Below, in pieces: positions 42,525 to 51,175 of a stretch of DNA of 64,000 nt. The stretch's first letter is position 1, and each line of letters starts with the position of its first letter. The DNA comes from Solobacterium sp. (lineage in GTDB: Bacteria > Bacillota_I > Bacilli_A > Erysipelotrichales > Erysipelotrichaceae): positions 20,992-84,991 of the forward strand of contig JAILLA010000096.1 in the NCBI GenBank assembly GCA_024693325.1, written 5' to 3'. Under the pieces are notes generated by a model. That model saw nothing but the letters and a program-made list of their open reading frames with translations. It searched no databases and had not been told where the DNA came from. Position numbers and translations under genes: made by a program.

Positions 42525-44687
42525 TCAGTTTCCTGCGTATTTTGCCGCAGCGTTCGCGCCTGCAAGACGTCCGGATGTCAGCGCCCATCCCTGAGCTGCG
42601 CCGCCGTATGTAACATATGCCTTGTCGGATTCATTCAGTGTTCCGAGGGAATCATTTCCGACTACATATACATTTTCAACCGGTGTTCCGTCTTCCTTCA
42701 GAAGATTCATGTTTGTATCAGCGTCCAGGCCGCCGCATGTGCTGTATACATATGCTGCACCCTTGATGCATACGATCTTTCCTTCTGTCTGACCGTGAAT
42801 ATCATCCAGATTGATCTTGAATCCGAGCTTGCTTTCCAGGTCTTCTTTGGAGTCAGCGATGATGACATCGTTGAACTTCTCACCCATTGCAAGAATGTCA
42901 TCGAGGTTTGTGACCGGCGTTCCTTCTTCATAAGTTCCGCCCTGGTTGAAGAACATCGGATAATTGAATTTGACCAGTCCCTTTTCCTTGATGGAATTGA
43001 TCTCTTCTTCATTGATCAGAACATAGTAATTGGAACCTGCTTCCCAGGCATTGAAGGAAATGCCAAGACCGTTGTAATTGCTGTCGAAAGCATTGCCGTC
43101 GCTGTCGATCATCTGATAGCTCTCTTCAAGAACCAGAGATGTCAGGATGCTCTTATCGTTGTTGCTGTAATCGTCGGAACGCACGATCGTATCCAGTGCA
43201 GCGATATGATCTTCAACGCCTACATCTTCGTTGTAGAGTGCGCCGCCGAGCTTCAAACCTTCTGCGATTGCAAAGCCATCGCACTGTGTCATGCCCTTTG
43301 TATGCCATACATAGCCGGTATACTTCTGCGTCATTTCGCTGTTTCCGATATATCCGCCGGTAGCGAGGATCACGGAGTCACCGAAGATCTCATACTTTGT
43401 GCCGTCGTAGTATTCTGCTCTGACGCCCTTTACCGTACCGTCCTCAACGATCAGTTCGGTTGCGGTCAGTTCTGTCATGTAGTCGTTTTTCTCATTCAGT
43501 TCTTTAGCCTGCTTGATGGAATTGTTGTAGGCAATGTCCTTGCTGGTCATTGTCTTGTCATAGTAGAACGTCCAGAGCGGCCACTGATGGGAATCATAGA
43601 ATGCCAGCATCGGCATCGGGAATGCAAAGTCATAGTTGTCTGCGAGCCAGTCAATGGTTTCGCCGGATTCATCGATGAACAGCTTGACCATTTCTTCTTT
43701 GGCATCGTTATCCGTATATTCCATCCATGCCTTCAGCAGTTCATCCGGGTCAACCAGCGGCTGGTTGTTGTTTTCCGCAACTTTGCTTGCAGGATTGACT
43801 GCCAGCGGTCCGGCTGTATTCGTGCCGTTTCCGCCGATCTTTGCGGCTGTTTCGATGCCGAATACTGTCGCGCCGTTTTCTGCTGCGCTGATATAGGAAG
43901 TCAGACCGGAAGCACCCAGACCTACAACGATGACATCATAGCCATCGAGCGTGACTGTTTCTGTGCTCTTTTCGATCTTCTTCTGCCATTGGGAAGAATT
44001 GCCGCCGTTTTCATCAATGATATTTGCAATGATCGATTTTGCGGCATTGCTGGAGACTGTTGCGCCGGAAATCGAATCGACAGCCAGGCTCTGGGATTCA
44101 ATGATCCTGGGATACAGATTCTTTTCCACTGTTTCATAAATTGCGCTGTATTCATCTTCATCCGCCTGCGTTGCAGAACCTGCGCAGACTGTCTCGATCT
44201 TTGTGATCGCACCGTCTTTGAATGTAACAGCAAGCTCCATTTCCTTCATGACGCCGAAGCCGGGAGCCTTTCCGTTGTATGTGCCGTCTGCGACAGCTGC
44301 TGTTTCTTCGCTTTCTTCAATACCCATTGCCGCATTCAGTGCTTTTTCAGCAGCCTGGCGGATACCGTTGGATGTCATGGTAGCACCGGAAACACCGTCG
44401 ATCTCTGCTGACTGAGCTTCCATGATCTGGTCTGTCAGCGTTTCCAGGGCAGCTCCGCCGACTGTCGGTGTCTCACCGTCGCCTTTCAGTTCAGCTGCTG
44501 TAATGGTGTTGGCATCTACTGTCAGTGCGACTTCCACATCGCCGCCGAAGCCGGGAGCAGTACCGGTATAAGTACCGGGCGTGAATTTGCCTTCTTCTGC
44601 AGTCTCATTGCCTGAGGGCTGTGCATTGGAACAGCCTGCCGCAAATGCAAGAGCACCGCACAGAAGGATCGTGCTGATCTTTTTCAT
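42525..44687 (-). CDS. Exported FMN/FAD-dependent reductase (fumarate/urocanate reductase-like lipoprotein)
   Basis: The 720-residue protein has a lipoprotein signal, STILLCGALAFAAGC, with the lipobox cysteine near residue 18. Two FMN-binding domains follow (about 35-115 and 125-225), each with the ApbE-type flavinylation motif: DGVSGATMTS and DSISGATVSS, in which FMN attaches to Thr. An FAD_binding_2 domain (about 240-720) begins DVIVVGLGASGLTS. This is the layout of extracellular flavin reductases that pass electrons from the membrane to fumarate, urocanate or other acceptors. The substrate is not decided by motif. The promoter has a MerR-type spacer and the merR gene follows. Confidence 0.9.
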   Translation of the reverse strand: MKKISTILLCGALAFAAGCSNAQPSGNETAEEGKFTPGTYTGTAPGFGGDVEVALTVDANTITAAELKGDGETPTVGGAALETLTDQIMEAQSAEIDGVSGATMTSNGIRQAAEKALNAAMGIEESEETAAVADGTYNGKAPGFGVMKEMELAVTFKDGAITKIETVCAGSATQADEDEYSAIYETVEKNLYPRIIESQSLAVDSISGATVSSNAAKSIIANIIDENGGNSSQWQKKIEKSTETVTLDGYDVIVVGLGASGLTSYISAAENGATVFGIETAAKIGGNGTNTAGPLAVNPASKVAENNNQPLVDPDELLKAWMEYTDNDAKEEMVKLFIDESGETIDWLADNYDFAFPMPMLAFYDSHQWPLWTFYYDKTMTSKDIAYNNSIKQAKELNEKNDYMTELTATELIVEDGTVKGVRAEYYDGTKYEIFGDSVILATGGYIGNSEMTQKYTGYVWHTKGMTQCDGFAIAEGLKLGGALYNEDVGVEDHIAALDTIVRSDDYSNNDKSILTSLVLEESYQMIDSDGNAFDSNYNGLGISFNAWEAGSNYYVLINEEEINSIKEKGLVKFNYPMFFNQGGTYEEGTPVTNLDDILAMGEKFNDVIIADSKEDLESKLGFKINLDDIHGQTEGKIVCIKGAAYVYSTCGGLDADTNMNLLKEDGTPVENVYVVGNDSLGTLNESDKAYVTYGGAAQGWALTSGRLAGANAAAKYAGN

Positions 44688-44719
44688 TCTTTCCTCCTGG
44701 TGAATCATTTTGTAATTCA

Positions 44720-44750
44720 ACAATAAACGTTGGAACTGTTCTAAGGTCAA
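44720..44750 (-). promoter_or_regulatory. MerR-type promoter with dyad operator
   Basis: TTGACC, 19 bases, TATTGT on the minus strand. The spacer contains the near-perfect dyad TTGGAACTGTTCTAA (44730-44744). A 19-base spacer with a dyad between the hexamers is the hallmark of MerR-activated promoters. Confidence 0.8.
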
Positions 44751-44824
44751 TCCAAATCATCTATTTTTTGTTCAGCTCTGCAATATTGATATGGAGCAGG
44801 TATTTCATCTGTACGGACAGGCAG

Positions 44825-44854
44825 AAAAAAACCGGAAGTTCCTGTGGACCTCCG
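44825..44854 (-). terminator. Rho-independent terminator of the four-helix membrane protein gene
   Basis: On the minus strand CGGAGGTCC pairs with GGAACTTCCG, followed by seven Ts. Confidence 0.75.
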
Positions 44855-44861
44855 AGTCTTT

Positions 44862-45380
44862 TTATCTGTTGAACATGAATTCGCGCTTGCCGAAATAAGA
44901 CTTATTGACAAGGTAATAAGCAATTCCGATACCGAACAGACTGATATAAGACATGATCTCTCTGCCTGTCATCGTAACTCCGTAATAACCGGATAAGATC
45001 GCGTACAGAAGATGATAGGCCATGGTCACGCACACTGAAGCCAGATTGAACTTCAGCAGCAGTGACGGAGCTCCTGTCCTGAAGCCGGACAGCTGAAATC
45101 TTGTATAGATGGCGAAAGCAGCCATGAAGATCCCGGCTACGCCGAACATCATATTAATGATGCGGAACGGCGGAAACTGAGCGTAAAAAGCTGAAGCACC
45201 GCCCTCGATCGAAGCATATATCTGACCGGTCAGATACTGATATGCATTAAACAATTCCGAAAGTGCATTCAGGAAGAGCTGACAGTAAATGAGAAATTTA
45301 AACCAGTTCATCGGCAGCTGCGGTGTACGCTTTCTTGCGGCCTGTCTTTGAACATGGCTGGTATTGCTTGAATTTGCCAT
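44862..45380 (-). CDS. Four-helix membrane protein of unknown function
   Basis: The 172-residue protein has a basic N-terminal cytosolic stretch (VQRQAARKRTP) and four hydrophobic segments at about 28-48, 72-95, 108-130 and 140-160. I recognise no family. It is a single-gene unit, divergent from the glycosyltransferase operon (87 bases between the starts). Confidence 0.65.
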   Translation of the reverse strand: MANSSNTSHVQRQAARKRTPQLPMNWFKFLIYCQLFLNALSELFNAYQYLTGQIYASIEGGASAFYAQFPPFRIINMMFGVAGIFMAAFAIYTRFQLSGFRTGAPSLLLKFNLASVCVTMAYHLLYAILSGYYGVTMTGREIMSYISLFGIGIAYYLVNKSYFGKREFMFNR

Positions 45381-45429
45381 TTTGAAACCTCCGGATCAAC
45401 TTTAACATTATACCCTTTTCGTCTGTTGT

Positions 45430-45460
45430 TTTACACGATAGTTTTTCTTACGTGTATAAT
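45430..45460 (+). promoter_or_regulatory. Promoter of the glycosyltransferase operon, giving a leaderless message
   Basis: TTTACA, 19 bases, TATAAT; the TATAAT ends seven bases before the ATG at 45468. No Shine-Dalgarno sequence is present between. Confidence 0.6.
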
Positions 45461-45467
45461 TGTATCT

Positions 45468-47435
45468 ATGAGAACGATCGGACTGACGCTGTTCTATGAC
45501 ACTGAACTGCTCATAGTACTATTCCGCATACTCCTTGTATCCGCGCTGATATGGCTGTTTTTCCGTTTTGCGCCGATCCGCTGGAAGCGGGAGAAGCTTC
45601 CGCCGAAAACAAAAACTTTCATCAGGGTCTCACGCAGAAAACCTGTATGGACCAAGCGCGACTGGTTTTATGTATGCATGATCACTGCTGCGTACGCTGT
45701 GGTATCGCTGCATCAGCTGGGCAGCAGGGTATTCCCATCTACGACATGGCAGCCCTCTGCAACACCGCAGTCAGTGGTCCTGCATTTTACGGAAGCCTCT
45801 CATTTTGATGCGGTATATGCCGTGTACGGAGAAGGCGACAACAACAATAATCCCGATGCTTATCAGCTCGGTTTTCACGATATCCTTTTGGAAGGATCCA
45901 GTGATCTTTCCGTATGGGAACCTGTAGCCACATTATCCAAAGGCAGCATCTATCAGTATACGATCACCAAAGGTGACTGGGATTATCCGTATATCCGTGT
46001 CACAAGCTCCAGCAAGAACGATACGCTGACGGAACTGGCGTTCAAGGCAGTCGGTGCCGAGCGATTGCTGAGCGTTGAGGTGGAAGCGGACGAATACAGC
46101 CAGGGCCGGTATCCTGCCTCACTGATGATCGATGAGCAGGATCTTGTCTGTCTGGATCCGATCTATTATGACGAAGGCTATTTCGATGAAGTCTATCATC
46201 CGCGCAATGCCTGGGAGATCGCCAACGGTCAGCGCATGTATGCGACCGTGCATCCGCTGCTGGGCACGACGTTGATGGCACTGTCTGTCAAGCTGCTGGG
46301 CATGAATCCGTTTGCCTGGAGACTGCCTGGGGCTTTGACGGGCATTCTGCTTGTGCCGCTGTTCTATGCGGTATGCAAGGAACTGTTCCGCAGGAGCAGA
46401 TACTGTGCCTGGGGAACGATCCTGTTCGCAGCAGATTTCATGCATCTGACAACATCCAGGATCGGTACGCTGGAACCGTTCAGCGTCTTCTTCATCCTGT
46501 TCATGTTCCTGTATATGATTCGTTACTATTACACCGGATTCTACGATACGCCCCTGAAAGAACAGATGAAGCTGCTGTGCCTCAGTGGGATCATGATGGG
46601 ACTCGGCATTGCCACGAAATGGACTGCCTGCTACAGTGCGGTCGGCCTGGCGATCATCCTCTTCAGCAATCTGTTCCAGAGATGGCGTGAATACAATACA
46701 GCAATGAAAAAACTCAGAAGGCCCAGACAGTTAAGTCCTCGGGAACGTCAGCTGTGCATGATCATCCGTAATGTGTTTATGAAGCATCTGCTCATCACGA
46801 TCCTCTGGTGCTTTGTCTTCTTTATCTTTATCCCCATTATCATTTACTGGGTATCCTATATCCCGACGCATGTCTGGAGAGACGGCTACAGCATTGCCAA
46901 TGTCTGGAAGCAGATCATGTATATCTACAATTACCATATCAATCTGGAAGCGACGCATCCTTACCAGAGCACATGGTATCAGTGGATCCTTGACCTGCGT
47001 CCCATCTGGTATTTCGGAAAAGCAGACAAGAGCGGACTCTACCACTCGATTGCCTGCTTCAGCAATCCTCTGCTGTGCTGGGCTGGTTTCTTCTCCATCT
47101 TCTTCACGCTCTGGCATGCACTGCGCCGTCGTGACAGCGAAGCTTATATCATCGTCATCGGTTATCTCACCGCTTACCTTCCATGGGTATCGCTGGTACA
47201 GCGGTGCGTATTCGCATATCACTTCTATCCGACAAGCTTATTCATGATCCTTTCCGTTGTGCATACATTCAGAACGCTGCTGCGTGCTGACAGGAAATAC
47301 ATCGTATACATCAGACTGTTTACGGTATTATGCGTCATTCTGTTCTTCCTGTTCCTGCCCGCAACAGCAGGCTTCGGAACAGAGCGCGCATACATTCATT
47401 TCCTTGAATGGCTGCCGGGGTGGTACTTCGGATGA
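45468..47435 (+). CDS. Phospholipid-carrier-dependent glycosyltransferase (PMT/GT39-like)
   Basis: The 655-residue polytopic membrane protein belongs to the protein O-mannosyltransferase superfamily. After two membrane helices comes an extracellular discoidin-like (F5/8C) insert, about residues 95-215, with SVVLHFTEASHFDAV and YPYIRVTSSS. The catalytic loop YDEGYFDEVYHPRNAWE near residue 235 holds the Asp-Glu motif of GT39. More helices follow to the end. It would transfer a sugar from a polyprenyl phosphate donor to an extracellular protein or polymer. The start is ATG 45468; a frame from TTG 45426 covers the promoter. It overlaps the next gene by ATGA. Confidence 0.87.
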   Translation: MRTIGLTLFYDTELLIVLFRILLVSALIWLFFRFAPIRWKREKLPPKTKTFIRVSRRKPVWTKRDWFYVCMITAAYAVVSLHQLGSRVFPSTTWQPSATPQSVVLHFTEASHFDAVYAVYGEGDNNNNPDAYQLGFHDILLEGSSDLSVWEPVATLSKGSIYQYTITKGDWDYPYIRVTSSSKNDTLTELAFKAVGAERLLSVEVEADEYSQGRYPASLMIDEQDLVCLDPIYYDEGYFDEVYHPRNAWEIANGQRMYATVHPLLGTTLMALSVKLLGMNPFAWRLPGALTGILLVPLFYAVCKELFRRSRYCAWGTILFAADFMHLTTSRIGTLEPFSVFFILFMFLYMIRYYYTGFYDTPLKEQMKLLCLSGIMMGLGIATKWTACYSAVGLAIILFSNLFQRWREYNTAMKKLRRPRQLSPRERQLCMIIRNVFMKHLLITILWCFVFFIFIPIIIYWVSYIPTHVWRDGYSIANVWKQIMYIYNYHINLEATHPYQSTWYQWILDLRPIWYFGKADKSGLYHSIACFSNPLLCWAGFFSIFFTLWHALRRRDSEAYIIVIGYLTAYLPWVSLVQRCVFAYHFYPTSLFMILSVVHTFRTLLRADRKYIVYIRLFTVLCVILFFLFLPATAGFGTERAYIHFLEWLPGWYFG

Positions 47436-49117
47436 AGCGTCATACAGCACATCGCGGGAAGTACCTGACCGCCGCACTGATCCTGTCTTTGATCTTTGTC
47501 TATCCATGGCTGTTCAAAAACTTTGTCGGTGTGGAACACGATACATTCTTCCATCTCTCACGCATCCAGGGACTTGCGGAAGCGATCAGCCGCGGCGATC
47601 TGCTGCCGGCAGTATACCCGTATAAAAACAACGGATACGGCTATGCCAGTCCGCTGTTCTACTGCGATATCCTTGTATATCCTGCTGCCCTGCTCTATCT
47701 GCTGCATGTGCCGCTGTCATACTGCTATATCGCAATGATCTGGCTGTATACGTTTATGACGGCATATACATGCCAGAAGCTGTTCAGCAGACTGACAGGT
47801 CACTTCACAGCCTCACTGGCCGTAACGGTCGCATATCTGTTCTGCAATTACAGGATCACGGATGTGTTTGTCAGAAGCGCTGTCGGAGAGACAGCAGCCA
47901 TGATGTTCCTGCCGGTGCTGCTGAGCGGACTGTATGAAGTGTTATGGAATGATCATCCGGAAAGATGGTATCTGCTGACGATCGGACTTGCAGGGCTCAT
48001 CTGGTGTCATAATCTGACGTTCCTCATGGGTGCCGTACTGTTTGTCATCATGGCATTCATGCGAAGCTTCTGGAAAGACCCTCGTATATTCAAAGCACTG
48101 TTCTACGGCGCGTTCACCGCCTTCCTGCTGACCGCATGGTTTACCATACCGATGCTCGAGCAGGTATTCTCGCAGAAGCTTTATGTCAGCTGGTATGCAA
48201 AGCACAGCGACCTTGAAGCAGGCTCCCTGACATGGTGGAAATATCTTGTCAACCGTACGGTATTCGGCTACTCCGGACAGCAGTATGAAAGGGACAAGGC
48301 AATGGTCGTCAATCCGGGATATTTCCTGATGATCATGCCGATCCTGTATCCTGAGGTCTCAAAGAAAAAGGATTCATTCCCTTACGCATGCATGATCCTG
48401 GGATACATCTTCCTGTTCCTGCCATGTGCGCTTGTTCCGTGGAAATACCTCTCATTCCTGCGTGTACTGCAGTTCCCGTGGCGGCTGATCACGCTGGCAG
48501 GCATCCTGCTGAGCGTACCTGCTGCAGCGGTATTGTCCCGTCTCAACCGGGAAGTGTGGATCGCCGTATTCATGACAGTACTGCTGTGTGAAGGCGTGTG
48601 GCATCTGAATCCTGTATTTGACAGGACATTCGGCATTACCTCGGAAACAGTCTATGAAGACATCACCGGAGGAAAACTATGCGATCCGTATTATTCCGCA
48701 TCATATATGAGAGTCGAACTGGCAGGCGGTGATTATCTGCCGATGTCATCCCCTGACTTCAGGAAATACGAACCGGCTGTCAGGAACATAGACCAGGAGA
48801 TCCTGCCCGTTGAATATACAAAAACAGGAAATGAAGTGCAGATCACTGTAACGGAAGAATATGCCGGGACGAAGATCGAACTGCCTCTGACATGGTACAA
48901 AGGCTATCGTGTATACAGAATGGAAGAAGGCAGCAGAACTGAGATCAAATGTGCACCGGATGAGCGTGCGCTCGTCAGCTTTATTCCTCAGTCAGCAGGA
49001 ACCTATGTCTGCCGGTATGAGTCAACATTCCTGCGCAGGATATGCATTGCTGTATCACTGCTTTCTCATTGTGCACTGATCGTATACGCATTATTCAAAA
49101 AGATCAGAACCGGCTGA
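47432..49117 (+). CDS. Polytopic membrane protein, PTPS-related / YfhO-like glycosyltransferase-type
   Basis: The 561-residue protein has about 11 membrane helices and a C-terminal extracellular beta-rich domain (residues about 420-535). The N-terminal loop HDTFFHLSRIQGLAEAISRGDLLPAVYP is typical of GT-C membrane glycosyltransferases and of the PF10131-type membrane family called 6-pyruvoyl-tetrahydropterin synthase-related, in spite of that name. It is likely a GT-C fold glycosyltransferase. It is coupled with the PMT-like gene, so both probably decorate the same surface polymer or protein. Confidence 0.78.
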   Translation: MKRHTAHRGKYLTAALILSLIFVYPWLFKNFVGVEHDTFFHLSRIQGLAEAISRGDLLPAVYPYKNNGYGYASPLFYCDILVYPAALLYLLHVPLSYCYIAMIWLYTFMTAYTCQKLFSRLTGHFTASLAVTVAYLFCNYRITDVFVRSAVGETAAMMFLPVLLSGLYEVLWNDHPERWYLLTIGLAGLIWCHNLTFLMGAVLFVIMAFMRSFWKDPRIFKALFYGAFTAFLLTAWFTIPMLEQVFSQKLYVSWYAKHSDLEAGSLTWWKYLVNRTVFGYSGQQYERDKAMVVNPGYFLMIMPILYPEVSKKKDSFPYACMILGYIFLFLPCALVPWKYLSFLRVLQFPWRLITLAGILLSVPAAAVLSRLNREVWIAVFMTVLLCEGVWHLNPVFDRTFGITSETVYEDITGGKLCDPYYSASYMRVELAGGDYLPMSSPDFRKYEPAVRNIDQEILPVEYTKTGNEVQITVTEEYAGTKIELPLTWYKGYRVYRMEEGSRTEIKCAPDERALVSFIPQSAGTYVCRYESTFLRRICIAVSLLSHCALIVYALFKKIRTG

Positions 49118-49215
49118 GCAATACAACAGTTCTGATCATTGATATCTGAAGATCCTATACGCAAAACTTCAAAAAATTGATCGTTTTGCGTTTAGATTAC
49201 AGATTTTGGAGGTAT

Positions 49216-49266
49216 AGAACAGCTCTGCAGATGCTTCTCAGCATATGCAGTGCTGTTTATTTTCTG
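49216..49266 (+). terminator. Stem-loop terminator after the glycosyltransferase pair
   Basis: A long imperfect stem, ACAGCTCTGCAGATGCT pairing with AGCATATGCAGTGCTGT, is followed by TTTATTTT. It also overlaps the end of the opposing GH13 gene. The bases 49118-49215 hold only a T-less inverted repeat (GATCAGAAC/GTTCTGATC). Confidence 0.65.
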
Positions 49267-51092
49267 AACCAGATCCTGGCTTCATACGGCTGCAGAGTGT
49301 ATAGTTCTGCATACCTGTGCGGCCGGATCAATGTATATCCTGTCAGGTTCGTATATGCTCTGACAGGATGATCGGAAAGATTGCAGTCAATGATGAATGA
49401 TTCATGGTCATCATATCTGCGGTAAACATATCTGTCCCTGCAGTCATACAGCATTTCATAATTCCCGTATACAAGTGCACGGTGCTGATGTCTTAATGAT
49501 ATCAGCTCTTTATATGCGGAAGTTACAGTTTCATTGATCGTCTGTTCTGCCCATTCCGGCGCATTGTCATTCCATGGAAGCAGGACTCTTGCGTGATCTC
49601 TGGTACCTGCCAGTATGATCCTGAACGCTTCGGAAGGTTCGTGATCATTCAGCAGTTCCGCATATTTATTGACAGACTCCACATCCGTAATATCCTCCAT
49701 GGTTCTGAAGGGAATGTTGCCTAATCCCATCTCATCTCCCTGATAGATAAACGGTGTTCCCCGCAGCGTCATCTGCATGACGCCCAGCAGAACAGATAGT
49801 GATTCCCTGTATTTGTCTTCCGGGTCGATCTTGGAGACCATACGGGGATTGTCATGGTTGTTATAGAAAATGGTCGGCCAGCACTGACTGCCGTATTCCC
49901 GCATCCAGGTATCCATATTGTCCCTGAATGCATTCAGGTCATAACGATATTCTTCAAAGCGTACATGACCGGGTGTTTCCAGATGGTCAAACGAGAAGAC
50001 CATATCCAGTTCTTTCCGTTCTTCTGCTGTCACAAGCTGTGCCATCCGGATGCCAAGACCCGGCGTTTCACCGATTGAAAAAGCATGATACGGTTCAAAT
50101 GCCTTTGAACGGATCTCACGCAGGTATTCATGGAGATGCGGACCGTAATAGTAATGCTCAATGCCTGTATATCCCATCAGTTCTCCGACAAACGGATCCC
50201 CGTCAGGCAGTCCTTCTTCCTTGGAGATGTAGTTGATGACATCCATACGGAAACCGTCAACGCCCTTCTCCAGCCACCAGCGGATCATGGTGATCACATC
50301 TTCCCTGACATCCGGGTCATCCCAGTTCAGGTCCATCTGTTTTGGTGAAAACAGATGCATTACGTACTGTTTCTCATCTTCATAATGGTTCCATGCCGGA
50401 CCTGAGAAGTTTGAAGTCCAGTTATTGGGATATTTCCCTTCCTGATCATCCTGGAAGAAGTAATAGTTCCTGTATCTGGAAGACGGATCCTTCAGTGCCT
50501 GTTGAAACCATGCATGTTCATCACTGGTATGATTGACGACCAGGTCCATGATCAGCTTCATGCCGCGGGCATGGAGTCCGCTCAGCAGTTCATCAAAGTC
50601 TTCCATCGTGCCGAACTGCGGCAATATCTGATGATAATCACGGATATCATATCCGTTGTCATCCAGCGGTGAATCATAGATGGGTGACAGCCATACCGCA
50701 TCCACGCCAAGATCTTTCAGATAGTCCAGTTTTTCAATGATACCCCGCAGATCACCTGTCCCGTCATGGTCACTGTCATAAAAGGATTTGGGATAGATCT
50801 GATAGAAGACCGCTTCTTTCCACCATGCCTCATGCAGGGGTGTATACAGGGATGCAGGCGCATCCTGTTCCCGGTTGACCAGAGTCAGGAAAGTCTGCCA
50901 GAACTGTTCCGAGAGGACCTTTTTTGATAGTTTTGCAAGGACGGAAAGCTTCAGCCTGCCTGACACAGGATTCCTTAACACTGTTTCCGGGACACCCAGC
51001 TGCAGCAGGATCCTTGCCAGGATGTCATGACCGACAGGCGTTTCATATACTTCCTGCAGTGTGCTGTTCATTGTGATCTCTCGCTGACTCAT
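49257..51092 (-). CDS. GH13 alpha-glucosidase with an N-terminal helical module
   Basis: The 611-residue protein carries a complete GH13 catalytic domain from about residue 88: WWKEAVFYQIYPKSFYDSD, the calcium/barrel motif DLVVNHTSDEH, the nucleophile in GVDGFRMDVIN (near 282), the general acid in SIGETPGL (near 342) and the transition-state stabiliser in NNHDNPR (near 414). The subgroup is oligo-1,6-glucosidase/trehalose-6-phosphate hydrolase. Residues 1-87 form a separate helical module (VYETPVGHDILARILLQLG) that I do not recognise and that usual family members lack. There is no signal peptide, so it acts on imported oligosaccharides. AGGAAG precedes the ATG. It is monocistronic. Confidence 0.9.
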   Translation of the reverse strand: MSQREITMNSTLQEVYETPVGHDILARILLQLGVPETVLRNPVSGRLKLSVLAKLSKKVLSEQFWQTFLTLVNREQDAPASLYTPLHEAWWKEAVFYQIYPKSFYDSDHDGTGDLRGIIEKLDYLKDLGVDAVWLSPIYDSPLDDNGYDIRDYHQILPQFGTMEDFDELLSGLHARGMKLIMDLVVNHTSDEHAWFQQALKDPSSRYRNYYFFQDDQEGKYPNNWTSNFSGPAWNHYEDEKQYVMHLFSPKQMDLNWDDPDVREDVITMIRWWLEKGVDGFRMDVINYISKEEGLPDGDPFVGELMGYTGIEHYYYGPHLHEYLREIRSKAFEPYHAFSIGETPGLGIRMAQLVTAEERKELDMVFSFDHLETPGHVRFEEYRYDLNAFRDNMDTWMREYGSQCWPTIFYNNHDNPRMVSKIDPEDKYRESLSVLLGVMQMTLRGTPFIYQGDEMGLGNIPFRTMEDITDVESVNKYAELLNDHEPSEAFRIILAGTRDHARVLLPWNDNAPEWAEQTINETVTSAYKELISLRHQHRALVYGNYEMLYDCRDRYVYRRYDDHESFIIDCNLSDHPVRAYTNLTGYTLIRPHRYAELYTLQPYEARIWFRK

Positions 51093-51135
51093 GATGGTCT
51101 TCCTCCGTCATCTGAACACATCATATCACTGTTGA

Positions 51136-51168
51136 AAAAGGATCATATCCTGACGATACGATCCTTTG
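51136..51168 (-). terminator. Rho-independent terminator of pheST
   Basis: On the minus strand AAAGGATCGTATC pairs with GATATGATCCTTT (imperfect), followed by a T-run. Confidence 0.8.
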
Positions 51169-51175
51169 CGTGTTT

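Noticed and set aside
42414..44411. A 665-codon open frame on the plus strand opposite the FMN/FAD reductase
   Set aside because: It is exactly antisense to a conserved flavoprotein with all its motifs, has no ribosome binding site at its start, and its translation is rich in Cys, Phe and Ile as expected of a mirrored frame.
45426..45467. TTG start at 45426 for the PMT-type glycosyltransferase
   Set aside because: That stretch contains the promoter's -35 and -10 hexamers; ATG 45468 is the natural start even without a Shine-Dalgarno sequence.
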